Shown one piece after another: positions 22,330-32,890 of a DNA stretch of 64,000 nucleotides. The DNA comes from Melastoma dodecandrum (taxonomy: Eukaryota; Streptophyta; Magnoliopsida; Myrtales; Melastomataceae): the NCBI GenBank assembly GCA_029817715.1, contig JARUPY010000164.1, positions 1,120,001-1,184,000 of the forward strand, read 5' to 3'. Both the position numbers and the translations under genes were made by a program. How positions within the stretch are numbered: the stretch's first letter is position 1; the number at the start of each line of letters is the position of its first letter. The notes under the pieces are model-generated. The model made no database searches. It had not been told where the DNA came from and worked only from the letters and a program-made list of their open reading frames with translations.

Positions 22330-23345
22330 ATGTTCTTCACTTTTTCTTTCAACCAAATCCCCATCTTCGATAATGAGCACTTCGATTATTGGAGTTCTAA
22401 AATGGATACCATTTTCCTTTCACAAGATCAATGAAAACTTGTGGAGGATGGCTACGAAGAAGTTCTAGAAGGAAATTCTCTCCTAGAAGGTGACAACACT
22501 TCCGTATAAGGCGTCATCAACCCCACATAAGATGAGCAGAAGGCGTACGAGGAGAACGTCACGAAGAATGCCATGGCTCTGCGGATCCTGCAACAATCCA
22601 TGAGCAGGACCATCTACCCAAGGATATTCGGCCTGAAGAAGCTGAATGAAGTGTGGGAGGTCCTAAAGAAAGAGTTTAAAGGGTCACAAAAGGTGATCTC
22701 TATAAAGTTGCAAAACCTTCGGAGAGACTTCGACAATCTATCCATGAAAGATGCAAAAACCGTCAAAGACTACTTCTCAAGGATCGTGAAGATCCTCAAT
22801 CAATTAAAGAGTTGTGGAGATGTTGTTCCGGATCGAAAAGTTGTGGAGAAAATCTTCACAAGCTTGCCACAAAAGTTTAAGCATATGATAACCGTGATTG
22901 AAGAGAAGAAGGATCTCACAGAAGTTTCCATCTATGAGTTTATGGGTTCTCTAGAAGCCCATGAGAAGCGGGTCAACAAGTACACAACCCCGATGGAGCA
23001 AGCATTTCCAGCAAAGTTGAAAGTTTCTCAGCATAAGCAGGAACGTTCTGGAAACAACAGAAGGTCTTACGGCAGAGGAAATGGAGGCAGGTCTCATGGC
23101 AGAAGCAGAAGCTATGCAGAAGGATGACCAGAAGGTCAGCACATAAGCGGTCATGGAGAAGCAGAAGGAGGATGTTGCATATGCAGAAAGAATAATCATG
23201 ACACAAAAGATTGTCGTCTTCGATGCAGGTAATGCAAGTTCCCCACTCATTCAGATTGTGATTGCTGGTACAAAGATAAAGAGCAGAAGCATGAGGAGAG
23301 AAGCTCGGTAAATTTCTCTAAGGAAGACGAACCTTCTAATGTTTT
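22330..23345 (+). pseudogene. Copia B gag with zinc knuckle
   Basis: Translation begins near 22330 (FFTFSFNQIPIFDNEHFDYW) with several early stops. The long open part is 22573-23127: WEVLKKEFKGSQKVISIKLQ, VKDYFSRIVKILNQLKSCGD, KIFTSLPQKFKHMITVIEEK, then LTEVSIYEFMGSLEAHEKRV. It is followed by a basic Arg-Gly-Ser-rich tail. After a stop, CCICRKNNHDTKDC (about 23173-23214) is an almost canonical CX2CX4HX4C zinc knuckle. The motifs are those of the copia gag family with the FQGS/LLRRDFE pattern. Several in-frame stops show that the copy is dead. Confidence 0.8.
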
Positions 23346-23349
23346 CTAT

Positions 23350-24645
23350 TCTTCCTCTAACTCCATCCAAGACATGAATGATATATGGTTCCCCGATAGT
23401 AGCTGTAGCAACCATGTCATAGGGATAAAAAAGAACTTGTGGAGCTTGATGTGAAATACAACTCTCTCTTAGAACTTGGAGATAGCAAGAAGTTGAAGAT
23501 AGAAGGTAAATGTATTCTACACTCTAGTGTGCAGAAGGTCAACAAAAGAGGATGCACGACGTCTTCTATACTCCAGAAACTACACAGAACCTACTTAGTG
23601 TGGGACAGATGATCAAAAATGGATAAAGTTGGTATTTTCAGAAGGTCAATGTGAGATAACGGACAAAAATGAACTCAAGGTCACGATCGTGAAGATGACA
23701 TCGCACAATTTGTTCCCATTAAAGATGACTTCTTGTACCAATGTGGTTCTCAAAATTAAGGTTGTACATGATTCTCATTTTTGGCATCTCAGGTATGGAC
23801 ATTTCAATAGGAAAGGTTTAGCTCTATTGAAGCAGAAGGATATGGTGGTAGGATTACGTTCTATACAAGCTGTAGAAGGTGACGTCTGTAAAGGATGTAT
23901 CTTTGGAAAGCACCATCGCTTCCATTTCCAAACACATCATGGAGAGCTCAAGCCCCTATCGACCTGATTCATGCAAATATTTGTAGACCGACTCAAACTC
24001 TGTCTGTCGATGACAGAAGATACTTTATGTTGTTCGTAGATGACTATATAGAATGATTTGGCTTTATCTTCTTGAGATGAAGTAAGATGCTTTGGCCACC
24101 TTTATGAAGTTCAAAGCACTTGTAAAGAATCAAAGTGGGCACATGATTATGACCTTGAGGATATATCGCGGAGGAGAGTTTTTGTCAAGACCTTTCTTGG
24201 ATTATTACCAACAGAAGGGGATACAGAGGTAGTTGACTGTGCAGTATTCTCCACAACAGCATGGAGTCGCAGAAGAAAAGAACAGAACTAGATATGGCCA
24301 TAAGCATGTTGAAGGGCAAAGGTCTACCCAACAAGTTCTGGGCAAAAGCTGTTAACACATCTGCCTACCTTCTGAACATATCCCTTACAAAAGCAGTTAG
24401 GAATAAGACACCATATGAAGCGTGGCACAGAAGGAAGCCCGTGGTGAATTATTCCAAAGTATTTGGATGTATTGGATATGCACTCACACCTTCTCAAGGG
24501 ATAGAAAAGTTTGATGAGAAAGGTGAGAACTTGATTTTCATCAGATATAGTGATGAATCGAAGGGATATCGTCTGTATAATCTGATCATTGACAAGTTAG
24601 TTTTGTCGGGAGATGTCATCTTCGATGAACATGCAGCTTAAAAGT
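23350..24645 (+). pseudogene. Copia B protease and integrase
   Basis: MNDIWFPDSSCSNHVIG near 23375-23425 is the protease site (DSSC for the usual DSGC). From 23629 the zinc region reads HFWHLRYGHFNRKGLALLKQ and CKGCIFGKHHRFHF, the HHCC integrase domain. The catalytic core then follows with stops around 23960-24240. The frame 24261-24641 gives the core end and C-terminal GKGY-type domain: KGLPNKFWAKAVNTSAYLLN, KTPYEAWHRRKPVVNYSKVF, DEKGENLIFIRYSDESKGYR. The order and spacing are normal for copia. Confidence 0.8.
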
Positions 24646-24889
24646 GGCAGGAAGAGACTTCTCTGACTCAGATGTTCCAATATACAGAAGCAATAGCAGA
24701 ATCATATGTACAGAACCCTATTAGAACAACATAAGCAACAACATAAGTTATCATATAGAATCCCATCGGAACAACGGAAGCTAGTTCCTCGATAATCATT
24801 CCAAAAACAAAGGGTCCTATTGGAGATGCACAACTGAGGATTTATCGATCATTAACTGAAATTTATGAGCAAGCTAACTTTGCTCTTGC

Positions 24890-26330
24890 TGTATTTGAGC
24901 CACAGAACTTTGAGGAGGCAGCCAGAGAAGAAAAATGGAGAAATTCTATGAAGGACGAGATGACTTCTATAGAGAAGAATGACACATATGGTCATTGGTC
25001 AGTCTCCCAAAAGGAAAAGAAGCTACCGGCTTGAAGTGGGTGTATAAAACCAAGTATAATGAAGATGGAAGCGTGCAGAAGCAAAAGGCTATTCATAGAG
25101 GCCCGACATTGATTTTATCGTAACTTTTATTCCTGTAGCAAGGCTATTCCAGCATGATGTCAAGTTAGCATTTATGAATGGAGCACTAGAAGAAGAAGTC
25201 TACGTAGAACAACCACAAGGATTTGTGATGAAAGGCATAGAAGACAAAGTCTACGGACTGCATAAGGCTCTATATGGTTTGAAGCAAGCACCAAGAGCGT
25301 GAAATTGCAGAATTGATTCCTACCTATAGAAGAAAGGATTCTGCAGAAGCTCAGTAGAACATTCGTTATACATACAAAAAGTTGGTCCTGATTTTCTAAT
25401 AGCATGTCTCTATATGGATGATCTGATCTACACTAGCACCAACAGAAGCTTGCTGCAGAAGTTAAGGAAGCCATGATGGAAGGGTTTGAGATGACAAATC
25501 TTTGCTTAATGAAGTACTTTATCGAATTTCAAGTGAAGCAGAAGAAACGAGAGATTTTTATTTCTCAAGATAAGTACATAGCGAATCTGTTGAATAAGTT
25601 TCGTATGGAGAATGTGAAGCCAATTTCTACTCCAATGTCACTAAATGAAATGTTACAGAAGGAAGATTCTACATAGGGCTTTGACTCAAAGATCTACAGA
25701 AGCCTGGTTGGTTATCTTATCTATCTCACTCACACTCGGACTAATATTGTTCTTTCTGTGAGTTTGCTGTCTAGATTCATGAGCAACCCCAGTAGAAGTC
25801 ATTTCACAGCAGCAAATGGGTTCTACGCTACCAAAAAGACACACAGAACGTTGGACTGAAGTATACAAAAGAGTAGAAGGATGATCTAGTGGGTTATGTA
25901 GATAGTGATTGGGCAGGAAGCTTGGATGATCGCAGAAGCACATCAGGATACTTGTTCTGCATTAAAATAAAGCCCATTTAATGGAGTTCAAAGAAGTAAA
26001 GTATTGTTGCCCTCTCATCTGCAGAAGCTGAGTACATCGCAGCAAATGAAGCAACAAGAGAAGTTGTTTACCTCAGAAGATTTCTTCTAGAGTTACGATA
26101 GATTGTGGACGAGCCGACAACAATCTTCTGTGATAACCAATCTACTATTGCTACGACCAAGAATCCAGTTTTCAACACAAGATCGATGCACATCAGAGAG
26201 ATGGTTTCGTAAAAGGAGATTCTTCTAGAGTTCATCAGCAACCATGATCAACCCGCAGATGTTATTACCAAGGCGGTGTCATAGGAGAAGTTCGAGACTT
26301 TCAAAGACTTCTTGAAGATCAAAAATTGAG
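24890..26330 (+). pseudogene. Copia B reverse transcriptase and RNase H
   Basis: The start WRNSMKDEMTSIEKNDTY near 24937 is the usual RT opening. Frames are then scrambled up to 25470, where a [15 protein letters not shown] step and a LYMDDLIYT catalytic box can be read. The frame 25473-25676 carries MEGFEMTNLCLMKYFIEFQV and VKPISTPMSLNEML. RNase H follows at 25690-26330 with YRSLVGYLIYLTHTRTNI, then VDSDWAGSLDDRRSTSGYLF, SSAEAEYIAANEATREVVYL and FCDNQSTIATTKNPVFNTRS. All catalytic neighbourhoods are recognisable, but many stops interrupt them. Confidence 0.8.
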
Positions 26331-26336
26331 AGTGGG
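26325..26336 (+). other. Polypurine tract of copia B
   Basis: ATTGAGAGTGGG directly precedes the TG of the 3' LTR, as required for plus-strand priming. Confidence 0.65.
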
Positions 26337-26701
26337 TGTTGAAGGTAATTTATGATTTAATTCAATGCAATATTAGTAACAGAAATCTCATTTAAGTGGA
26401 GCATTTAGTGAAACATTTAAGTAGGTCATTTAAGATAGCGGTTTGTATTGTCATTTGAGTTTCCTACTCCTCCCTATATATACAAGGGCTATGTAGACAT
26501 TTCACATAAGAAAAAAAGAGAAAGTTTAAGAAAGAGAAATCATTTACGCAGTCAAAACACTCAAATATACATTCCTCGTAGGTGCAACAACTCTACATAA
26601 GGTTTTCTTTATCCTATAGAAGGTCATCGGCAGTACAGAACCTACGTTCTACTAGAACCTTCTCCCTACTTATCCAATCCTTTCACACATAACCCCCAAC
26701 A
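26337..26701 (+). repeat. 3' LTR of copia B
   Basis: Starts TGTTGAAGG and ends CCCCCAACA. The 365 bp align with the 5' LTR throughout. Confidence 0.9.
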
Positions 26702-27519
26702 CGAATAATGTACATTCGTACATAATTGATACATTAGTTGTATATACGTACAAAAAATGTACATAATTGAAATTTGTATTTCGTACATATTTCATATATA
26801 TGTACAAGAATTTCCTAACAAACAAGAGTAATGTCCAAATAATGTACGTATACAAATTCGTACGTATACATACGTACAAATAATGTACGTACATATACAT
26901 ATGTACGGAAAATGTACAAATTCAAAACTTGTATAATTCCTAAGTGTTGGGACCTCCTCCAAGAACAAACAGCATTTAGTTGTCTGTGGAGCGAGGGAAG
27001 GTAGGAGACAAGAACGTCAGATAAAACTACCCTCAGTTACTACCTATCAGGAGCTACGTAAAAAACAAGAAGAAAGGCGTCTTTCAAGGTACAAGAATAT
27101 CCCTATAAACTCAGAGTAATGTACGAAATATATACATGTACAATATTCCTACATTACTTGTATAAATGTATGAATAATGTCCACATTATTCTACAATACT
27201 TGTACACATGTACGTTTAATGTACAATGGCAAAAGTTGTACATCTCCTTTTTTTTGTGCATATGCACAAGAATTAGCAACAAAGCCACATAATGTACAAA
27301 AAATGTGTAAATGTACATTTCTCGTACATTAATTGTACACATGTATGAAATATGTACAATGTCAAAAAATGTACATATCATAAGATTTTTTGTACAAAAC
27401 CATATAATTGTACAGAAGTTATACGAGATACGTACAAAATTAATGTCGGTGCTTACGTAAAATATACGAAAACCACGTCGACTTTCGTACATTTGTACAA
27501 AAAACTGACGTCAGCTTTG

Positions 27520-28544
27520 TACATGGTGGGATGTTAGCCCCTTCCATTTTTTTAACAATGGGCAGAAATTATGAAATTTTTAACTAAACAAGACATACGA
27601 AATTTGAAGTATCTACATTGATAGAGAAGTTACAATATCCCAATTATTTCCCAAGAAAGCATTGAAGGCTGTAACCACCACTCCCTTGTAAACATCTTCA
27701 GACGACTGTACCATCCAATTCTGTTACATCTTCGGTTAATTGTAGTTGGGATATGCTTTCTAAAAATTGAAGTCTTTATACAAAGAAAAGGCTGTTTTTT
27801 AAGAAAAACAAATGAATTCAGAAAGAGCACTCTTTTCTCTTTCTTACTTACTGTGTTTGCGGCAAGGATTTGAGAAAGGAATTAATAAATAATACTATTT
27901 ATTTTTCCTTTTTCATTTCCTTAATTTTATTCCTTTCTTTTTTATTCCTTTCTATTTCCTTAATTTTGGATGAGAATGAAAGGAGTGGACATTCCTTTGC
28001 TCATGGGAGGGAATGACCATTTTCTTTTTCATCCATTCCCTTCTTTTCATCCTCTTCCTACTTGAATTAAATATATCATTTGTTTAAGCAATTTCCTTCA
28101 TAATTAGTATATATTTTTTTCTCCATTTCACAATTCACTCCATCCGGAATTCCATTCCGCAAACCAAATGTATCGATAGTGTATTGTAAATGTTGTTTAC
28201 TTGATTATGTGACCTTGGTGGTGATATGTTGGTATCCATCAAGTTGTCCTTTGTCCCCATTTCATTTCCGGAGGTGTTCATGTATCCGTGGAGTGTTTTT
28301 AGACTGATTCGATCTTCGTTGTGCATATGTATCCGAGTTCGTAGACTTACGTACTTAATCAATCACGTAGCCGATCAAGGTGGGAGCAGGGTCATGCCTG
28401 GGCCGAGAAGAGATGTAATGGTCTAACGCAAACCCTCTTATCATTGAAAATATTACACTTGACGACTTTAGTATAAGGGAATGCAGATTGTTCAATTACG
28501 GATAGACGTCGATACATGATCAAAACCTTATGCTACTCAAACTA
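27520..28544. other. Intergenic; pyrimidine-rich ATTCCTTT block
   Basis: Between 27880 and 28150 the sequence is dominated by ATTCCTTT, TTTCATCC and CATTCC phrases with a GGAATGACC partner. This recalls small hairpin elements of plants, but ends and target duplication could not be fixed. The rest is featureless. Confidence 0.4.
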
Positions 28545-28851
28545 TGTTGGCGCAGAATTGTGTTCCCACAATACTTGTCGAATTTTACAGTGATTTGTGT
28601 GATCGTCGTAAAGTAAATAAACACAAATAAATACAACACTGCAATTAACAGTGTTTGCGTGATCGTCGTACACTGAATAAATATGGGCAAATACAATACT
28701 GTATTATAGGTTTTGAATGCAAGTTGAAAGAAAAACACAATATCGAAATTGTAACAAATAGTATTGAATTACAGGTCAACAATTACAAAAATGACGTGAG
28801 CGAAAAAACAACGAAGGAGTTGGGGACGGTCGCCCAGTACTTCACGACGGC

Positions 28852-28920
28852 TGACGGTGGACGAGCAACGGCGACGGTAGACGAGCAACGGCGACGGTGG
28901 ACGAGCAACGGCTACGGTAG
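28852..28920. repeat. Three tandem 21-bp units within the LTR
   Basis: GACGGTGGACGAGCAACGGC-type units follow one another three times. The partner LTR at about 32240-32270 has only one. Confidence 0.75.
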
Positions 28921-29093
28921 ATTCCTTTAGTGGAATCTATCTTGTTGGATCAGCGGTCGGATGTAGTGAGGATGGAAGGTAGTTTTAGGACGATGGGTTG
29001 AGGACGCTTTTTAGGATGCTGGCAGTAAAAGGGTGAAAATCAGAGTTCTGTATTTGAATTGTGTTGTCTGTGTTCGTTTGTTGAATTTTTTAA

Positions 29094-29105
29094 CCCTTTT
29101 ATATC
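29094..29105 (-). promoter_or_regulatory. Minus-strand TATA box of Tat element D LTR
   Basis: GATATAAAAGGG reads on the minus strand in the middle of the LTR. The partner LTR has GATATTAAAGGG at the same place (about 32447-32458). Confidence 0.5.
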
Positions 29106-29538
29106 TTCAGAATCTTACAGTTTTGATTATTCGACCAGTGTGTGATCTTCCTAGAACATGTGCACAATGTGATTCCTATTTTGTAGGAGCCATGCACGTC
29201 GTGTTCCAACCGACCCTTGTGGATTTGCCACCTGTCCTGCTCTCCTGATATAACTAGAGGTGGTTCGATGTGAATCTCCTTGAGACACTACAGACTCTCA
29301 AGTAGTGAGACGCTATTCAAGTCTCGAATTTTATGGGATTTTTCTTTGACATGCACGAGAAATGCTTCTCGAGTAGCGTTAATCTCGAGCACTTGCCCAA
29401 TAGGCACTTCTTGAGTAGTGCTGACTGGATGTCTCGAGTAGCATTAGTATTTGGTGTCTATTCACCTAATGTGGGGTTCACAAGGAGTCTTACCTCTTTG
29501 GCTCATTAAAGACGAGGCCCAAAATTTATGTGTCAACA

Positions 29539-29552
29539 TTAAGCCCCCCTTT
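29539..29552 (-). other. Polypurine tract of Tat element D
   Basis: On the minus strand AAAGGGGGGCTTAA runs directly into the TG of the 3' LTR. Confidence 0.65.
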
Positions 29553-29830
29553 GTTAAATATAATATGGGGAACTTTATGTTTATCTTTTTATCGAAACAG
29601 TTGCGTTTTAACACGAATCTTATTGAGCAAGAATCTCTTTCCCGATTCTTCGTTCACAGAGCTCCGGGGATACCAACCGTTTCCTTCTTCTCCAAAGCCT
29701 CACTTCTGTTTTGATTTCCGAAACCATTCCTTCATCAAAGTTCGGTCCTTTCTTCGACAAAACTTCATTTCTCGCCCTCCCTTCTCCTAAATTTCCGAAC
29801 TTTTCTTCACTAGCGCGACTTACACCAGCA

Positions 29831-31210
29831 ATGGCTCCTTAGAAAATGTCCGACCAAGTTGCTTTTTTCAAGACTTCGAACTCGTCAACCCATGGGTGGT
29901 TATCTCTATTACTTGCTGTGAACCTTCGTTTATGACGCTAGGACCCTTGCTCCGGTCAACTGCTTCCAGGGAACATGAGATTCTCGAAACCTATCTTCTA
30001 ACTACGCCGTCTATTCTAGTATGTCACCCTTCATTGTGTGCGCATGTCAACTAGTTGAACGCAAAGCAGCATGTAGGGTTTCCTCCAACCGATGCTTCGT
30101 CTGAGATGTGGTTTCAATTATGGGAAGAGAAATTAGACCATATGCTGCATCGTTTGGGTTTAAGGGACTTGGTTGCCATCTCAAGAAGGATGAGGTTCTG
30201 CGACCTGAAAGTTTATTCTAGCTTGATTCCTTTTTGGGTTTGGAGATTGAATGTTTTCTTCTTTCCCGAAGGGCCTATGACTGTCACCATAGAAGATGTT
30301 TGCTTGCTAATATGATGTTATGCCTCGGGCATTAGCGTACAACTTCACAAGGTAGAAGGGGATAAGTTTCAGTATAAAGAACATAACATTCGTAACACGG
30401 TTACCAACAATATGGATCTCTTCCATGCTGCAGGAAGAGAAACATCTAATTGGGGAGTAGAAAAAGGATTTGATTTGCATCTCGAGTGGCTGAGCAAATA
30501 TGTCTTCTGTTGTCCAGGATTAATTATTTCTTGGTCCAAACTGATGAGACTATGGCTTTTGCTCCCTTCCTCCTTCAACTGCTGTATAGGAGTCTTCGGT
30601 TGCTTCTACCCTTGTGAAAGACAAGGGTTTCCTGAATCACCCATCTGAGGATTTAATGTGGGGGCATATCTGGCTACTGCACTTATGGGGGCATATCAGG
30701 TTTCCTCGGCTGACTTCCTTTGACGAGTGCTCAAGGGTGATAGGTATTTCGGGCTCGATATAGCTCTTCGCGCATGTAGCGACTCGAGCACCTGGTCTTC
30801 TGAGGCCGTTACTTTTTTGACGAGTGAATTGACTGATCCCCAGAAAGAGCTGAGAGCTGAGAGCCATATTCCCCAGATAAGTTCTATGTCGCTCGGGACA
30901 ACCTTGTTGAGTGGTCTCACTGGGACAGTGTTTTAACGTCTCGAGATTTAGTGGGAATTTGCCCAGGGCACGTTCGAGATGTATAATCCTCAATTGTGTG
31001 CCAAACAATTTTGTTTCTGCCAAGACGCCAGCGTCTCATTCTCGAAGTGCTACAACAACTTCATTCAAGGGAAGACCGCAAGGAAAGCAGTGAACATTCC
31101 CAAAGTTATAATTTTCAAGATTCCCAAGCAATCAATACCAAGATTTCCTAGTATTCCTTCACGAGTTCCATGGAGCTCTCTTTGGCTATGCCCTTTTACC
31201 CGTCTATAAG
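29831..31210 (+). pseudogene. Plant mobile domain (PMD) extra gene, antisense in Tat element D
   Basis: The best-conserved frame, 30055-30315, encodes a PMD N-terminal half: SSEMWFQLWEEKLDHMLHRL, then WRLNVFFFPEGPMTVTIEDV. The aromatic-Phe-x-x-x-Gly-Pro-x-Thr-Val-Thr-x-x-Asp-Val step is the family hallmark. After stops and shifts, MYNPQLCAKQFCFCQDASVS near 30975-31035 matches VYNPQFVARQVGF in the Tat A copy. The start at ATG 29831 is followed at once by a TAG. PMD proteins are linked to transposons and to the Arabidopsis MAIN/MAIL family. Their function in retroelements is unknown. The gene faces away from the adjacent 3' LTR, that is, antisense to the element. Confidence 0.6.
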
Positions 31211-31380
31211 TAGACTTGGTCATTTCCTCACCAAACTTTCAAATTCATACCAAACATTGACGCGATGCCTTTATTTTTTCACAGCGACTCATTCTTTCGA
31301 AACCTTCTATTGATTTTAAAAGACTAAGTTCACAACCTTCAATCCCTTGAAAGCCTAGGTTCGCAACCTTAGGCTAGGTT
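31204..31380 (+). promoter_or_regulatory. TATA plus 31-bp dimer module (copy 1)
   Basis: TCTATAAGTAG at 31203-31213 is followed 115 bp later by two 31-bp units starting at 31319 and 31350. Each passes through AAGTTCACAACCTT or AGGTTCGCAACCTT. The same arrangement occurs at 38394-38556 and 57683-57856. Confidence 0.5.
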
Positions 31381-31974
31381 CATCTTCAGTTCTAGGGTTG
31401 CACAGCTTAGAGGCTTCGTATGAAACCCGTGAGTGAGTGCCAATCAAGGGACTTCACCGCTGCTCATTCTCCTGCATTTCGTTCTGGATAAAAGGGAATG
31501 AAATCAAGCGCGATCTTCCTCCAATTGTCACGACCCCGACGTACTGTACTTCGGCCCTTCCTTCCCTAAGGATGACCTTGAAGAAGGAAGGAGACTAGTA
31601 TTCAGACACCGAAGAGTTGGCTTGTCAAATAGCTCATAGAGATGGAGGAATTTGTGGTGTCCCCCCCTCTGTTCTCTGTTTTCCTACGAAGGGGAGGTAG
31701 ACATTTCGTGCGAAGGAGTACCTCCAAGTCTAGGTACTGGTAGAACTCAGTCTTGTGACTGATTTGACCAGTCGAACGTATGAACTTTTGAGTCAACTAT
31801 TAAGATGTTGTAAGAAATGTATATCTCTAAATATTAATTTATCCTCTGTATGATGATTGTAATATGTAATAGACTTTATTTCTAAATAAACGTCTTACTC
31901 TCCCGACTGCTTCCATAAGCTTGGGAATCTCCTCTTTAAGATTTCTTTATGAGTTTCCCAGAGTTTCCCAGTTG
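31381..31974. other. Remnant between module and 5' LTR of element D
   Basis: No gag-pol residue can be recognised. Expected primer site and LTR inner end are deleted near 31970. Confidence 0.5.
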
Positions 31975-32890
31975 GTTAAGTAAATACAACACTGGAATTT
32001 AATCAAACAGTACTTAATATACAATGTTTGCGTAACCGTCGTAAGGTGAATAAATACGAGCAAATACAATACTGAAATTTAATCAACAATATTATATTCA
32101 TGTTTTGAATGCGAGGTGAAAGGTAAACACAATACCAAAATGGAATAAAAAGGTATTGAATTACAGGTCAACACTTACAAACATGACCGAACGGAAGAAA
32201 CAAAACAGGACTTGGGAACAGTTGCGAAGCGCTTCACGACGGCCGGTGGTGGATGAGCGACGGCTACGACAGATTCCTTTAGTGGAATCTACCTTGATGG
32301 ATCGGCGATCGGATGTAGTGAGGATGGAAGGTGGTTTTAGGACACTTGGTTGAGGCCGCGTTAGAGGATGTTAGAGATAAAAGGATAAAAATCAAAGTTC
32401 TGTGTTTAGATTGTGTTGTCTGTGTTCGTTTGTTGAATTTTTTATCCCTTTAATATCTTCAAAATTTTGCAGTTGTGATTATTCGGCCTCTATGTAATCT
32501 TCCTAAATCATGTGCACTATCCGATTCCTATTTTCTATGAGCCAAACACGTCGTGTACCAATCGGCCCTTCTGGATTTGCCACATGTCCTGGTCTCCTAA
32601 CGTAACCAGACGTGGTTTGATGTGAATCTCCATGTGAAACTATAGACTCTCGAGTAGTGAGAGGCTATTCAAGTCTCGAGCTGTATGGGATTTGTCTATG
32701 ACATACACGAGAAATGCTTCTCGAGTGGCGTTAATCTCGAGCCCTTTTCTAAGAGGCACTTCTCGAGTAGTGTTGACACAGATTCTCAAGTAGCAATAAT
32801 ATTGGGTCTCTATTCACCTCAAGTGGGGTTCACATGGAATCTTACTTCTTCGGCCCATTAAGGATGAGGCCCAAAATTCATATGTCAACA
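31975..32890 (-). repeat. 5' LTR of Tat element D, inner end missing
   Basis: From AAGTAAATACAACACTGGAA to TATGTCAACA it aligns with the 3' LTR. The TGTTGGCGC start is replaced by AGTTTCCCAGTTGG. Confidence 0.6.

Larger units (their letters stand above)
21904..26706 (+). mobile_element. Complete Ty1/copia element B with CGAAT target duplication
   Basis: The body runs from 21909 to 26701 (4793 bp) between identical 5-bp flanks CGAAT (21904-21908 and 26702-26706). The 5' LTR is 374 bp (21909-22282) and the 3' LTR 365 bp (26337-26701). Ends are TG...CA except that the 5' LTR now ends TA. Primer site, gag, protease, integrase, RT, RNase H and polypurine tract appear in the normal copia order. 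All coding parts carry stops or shifts. The LTRs differ at many positions, so the insertion is old. Confidence 0.9.
21389..27519. mobile_element. TGTAC-rich foldback element interrupted by copia B
   Basis: The two outer ends are inverted copies of each other. The left end reads AAGCTGACG, then GACGTAAGCACCGACATTAA at 21413-21432, then a TTTTGTAC stretch, and the right end holds the same in reverse at 27430-27519. Within the arms a unit of roughly 155 bp built from TGTAC, GTACATAT and TTTCGTACAT recurs several times. Without copia B and its duplicated CGAAT, the element is about 1.34 kb. A segment of about 165 bp of unrelated sequence (26940-27105) interrupts the right arm. No protein is encoded. 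This structure is that of a foldback or large hairpin-type non-autonomous DNA transposon. Confidence 0.65.
28545..29538 (-). repeat. 3' LTR of Tat element D
   Basis: The 994-bp LTR has a minus-strand TATA box (GATATAAAAGGG) at about 29094-29105. This supports minus-strand transcription. A triple 21-bp repeat sits inside at 28852-28920. Confidence 0.65.
28545..32890 (-). mobile_element. Tat-type element D: two LTRs and a PMD gene, gag-pol lost
   Basis: On the minus strand the 3' LTR is 28545-29538 (plus-strand ends TGTTGGCG...GTCAACA). It is preceded on that strand by a polypurine tract AAAGGGGGGCTTAA (29539-29552). The 5' LTR is 31975-32890, missing about 85 bp at its inner end together with the primer site. 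Between them only the plus-strand PMD gene and its downstream promoter-like module remain. gag, protease, RT, RNase H and integrase are absent. Both LTRs share ends with the solo LTR at 2751-3735. Confidence 0.65.

Noticed and set aside
26654..26663. AGAACCTTCT in the copia B LTR as a heat-shock element
   Set aside because: It lies downstream of the TATA box, is not kept in the 5' LTR, and lacks a third correctly spaced GAA/TTC unit.
21400..27500. Regularly repeated TGTAC words as a CRISPR-like array
   Set aside because: Units vary in length and sequence, have no unique spacers, and form inverted arms; the context is a plant genome.
27880..28150. Pyrimidine-rich ATTCCTTT block as a miniature inverted-repeat element
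   Set aside because: Terminal inverted repeats and a target duplication could not be located by eye.
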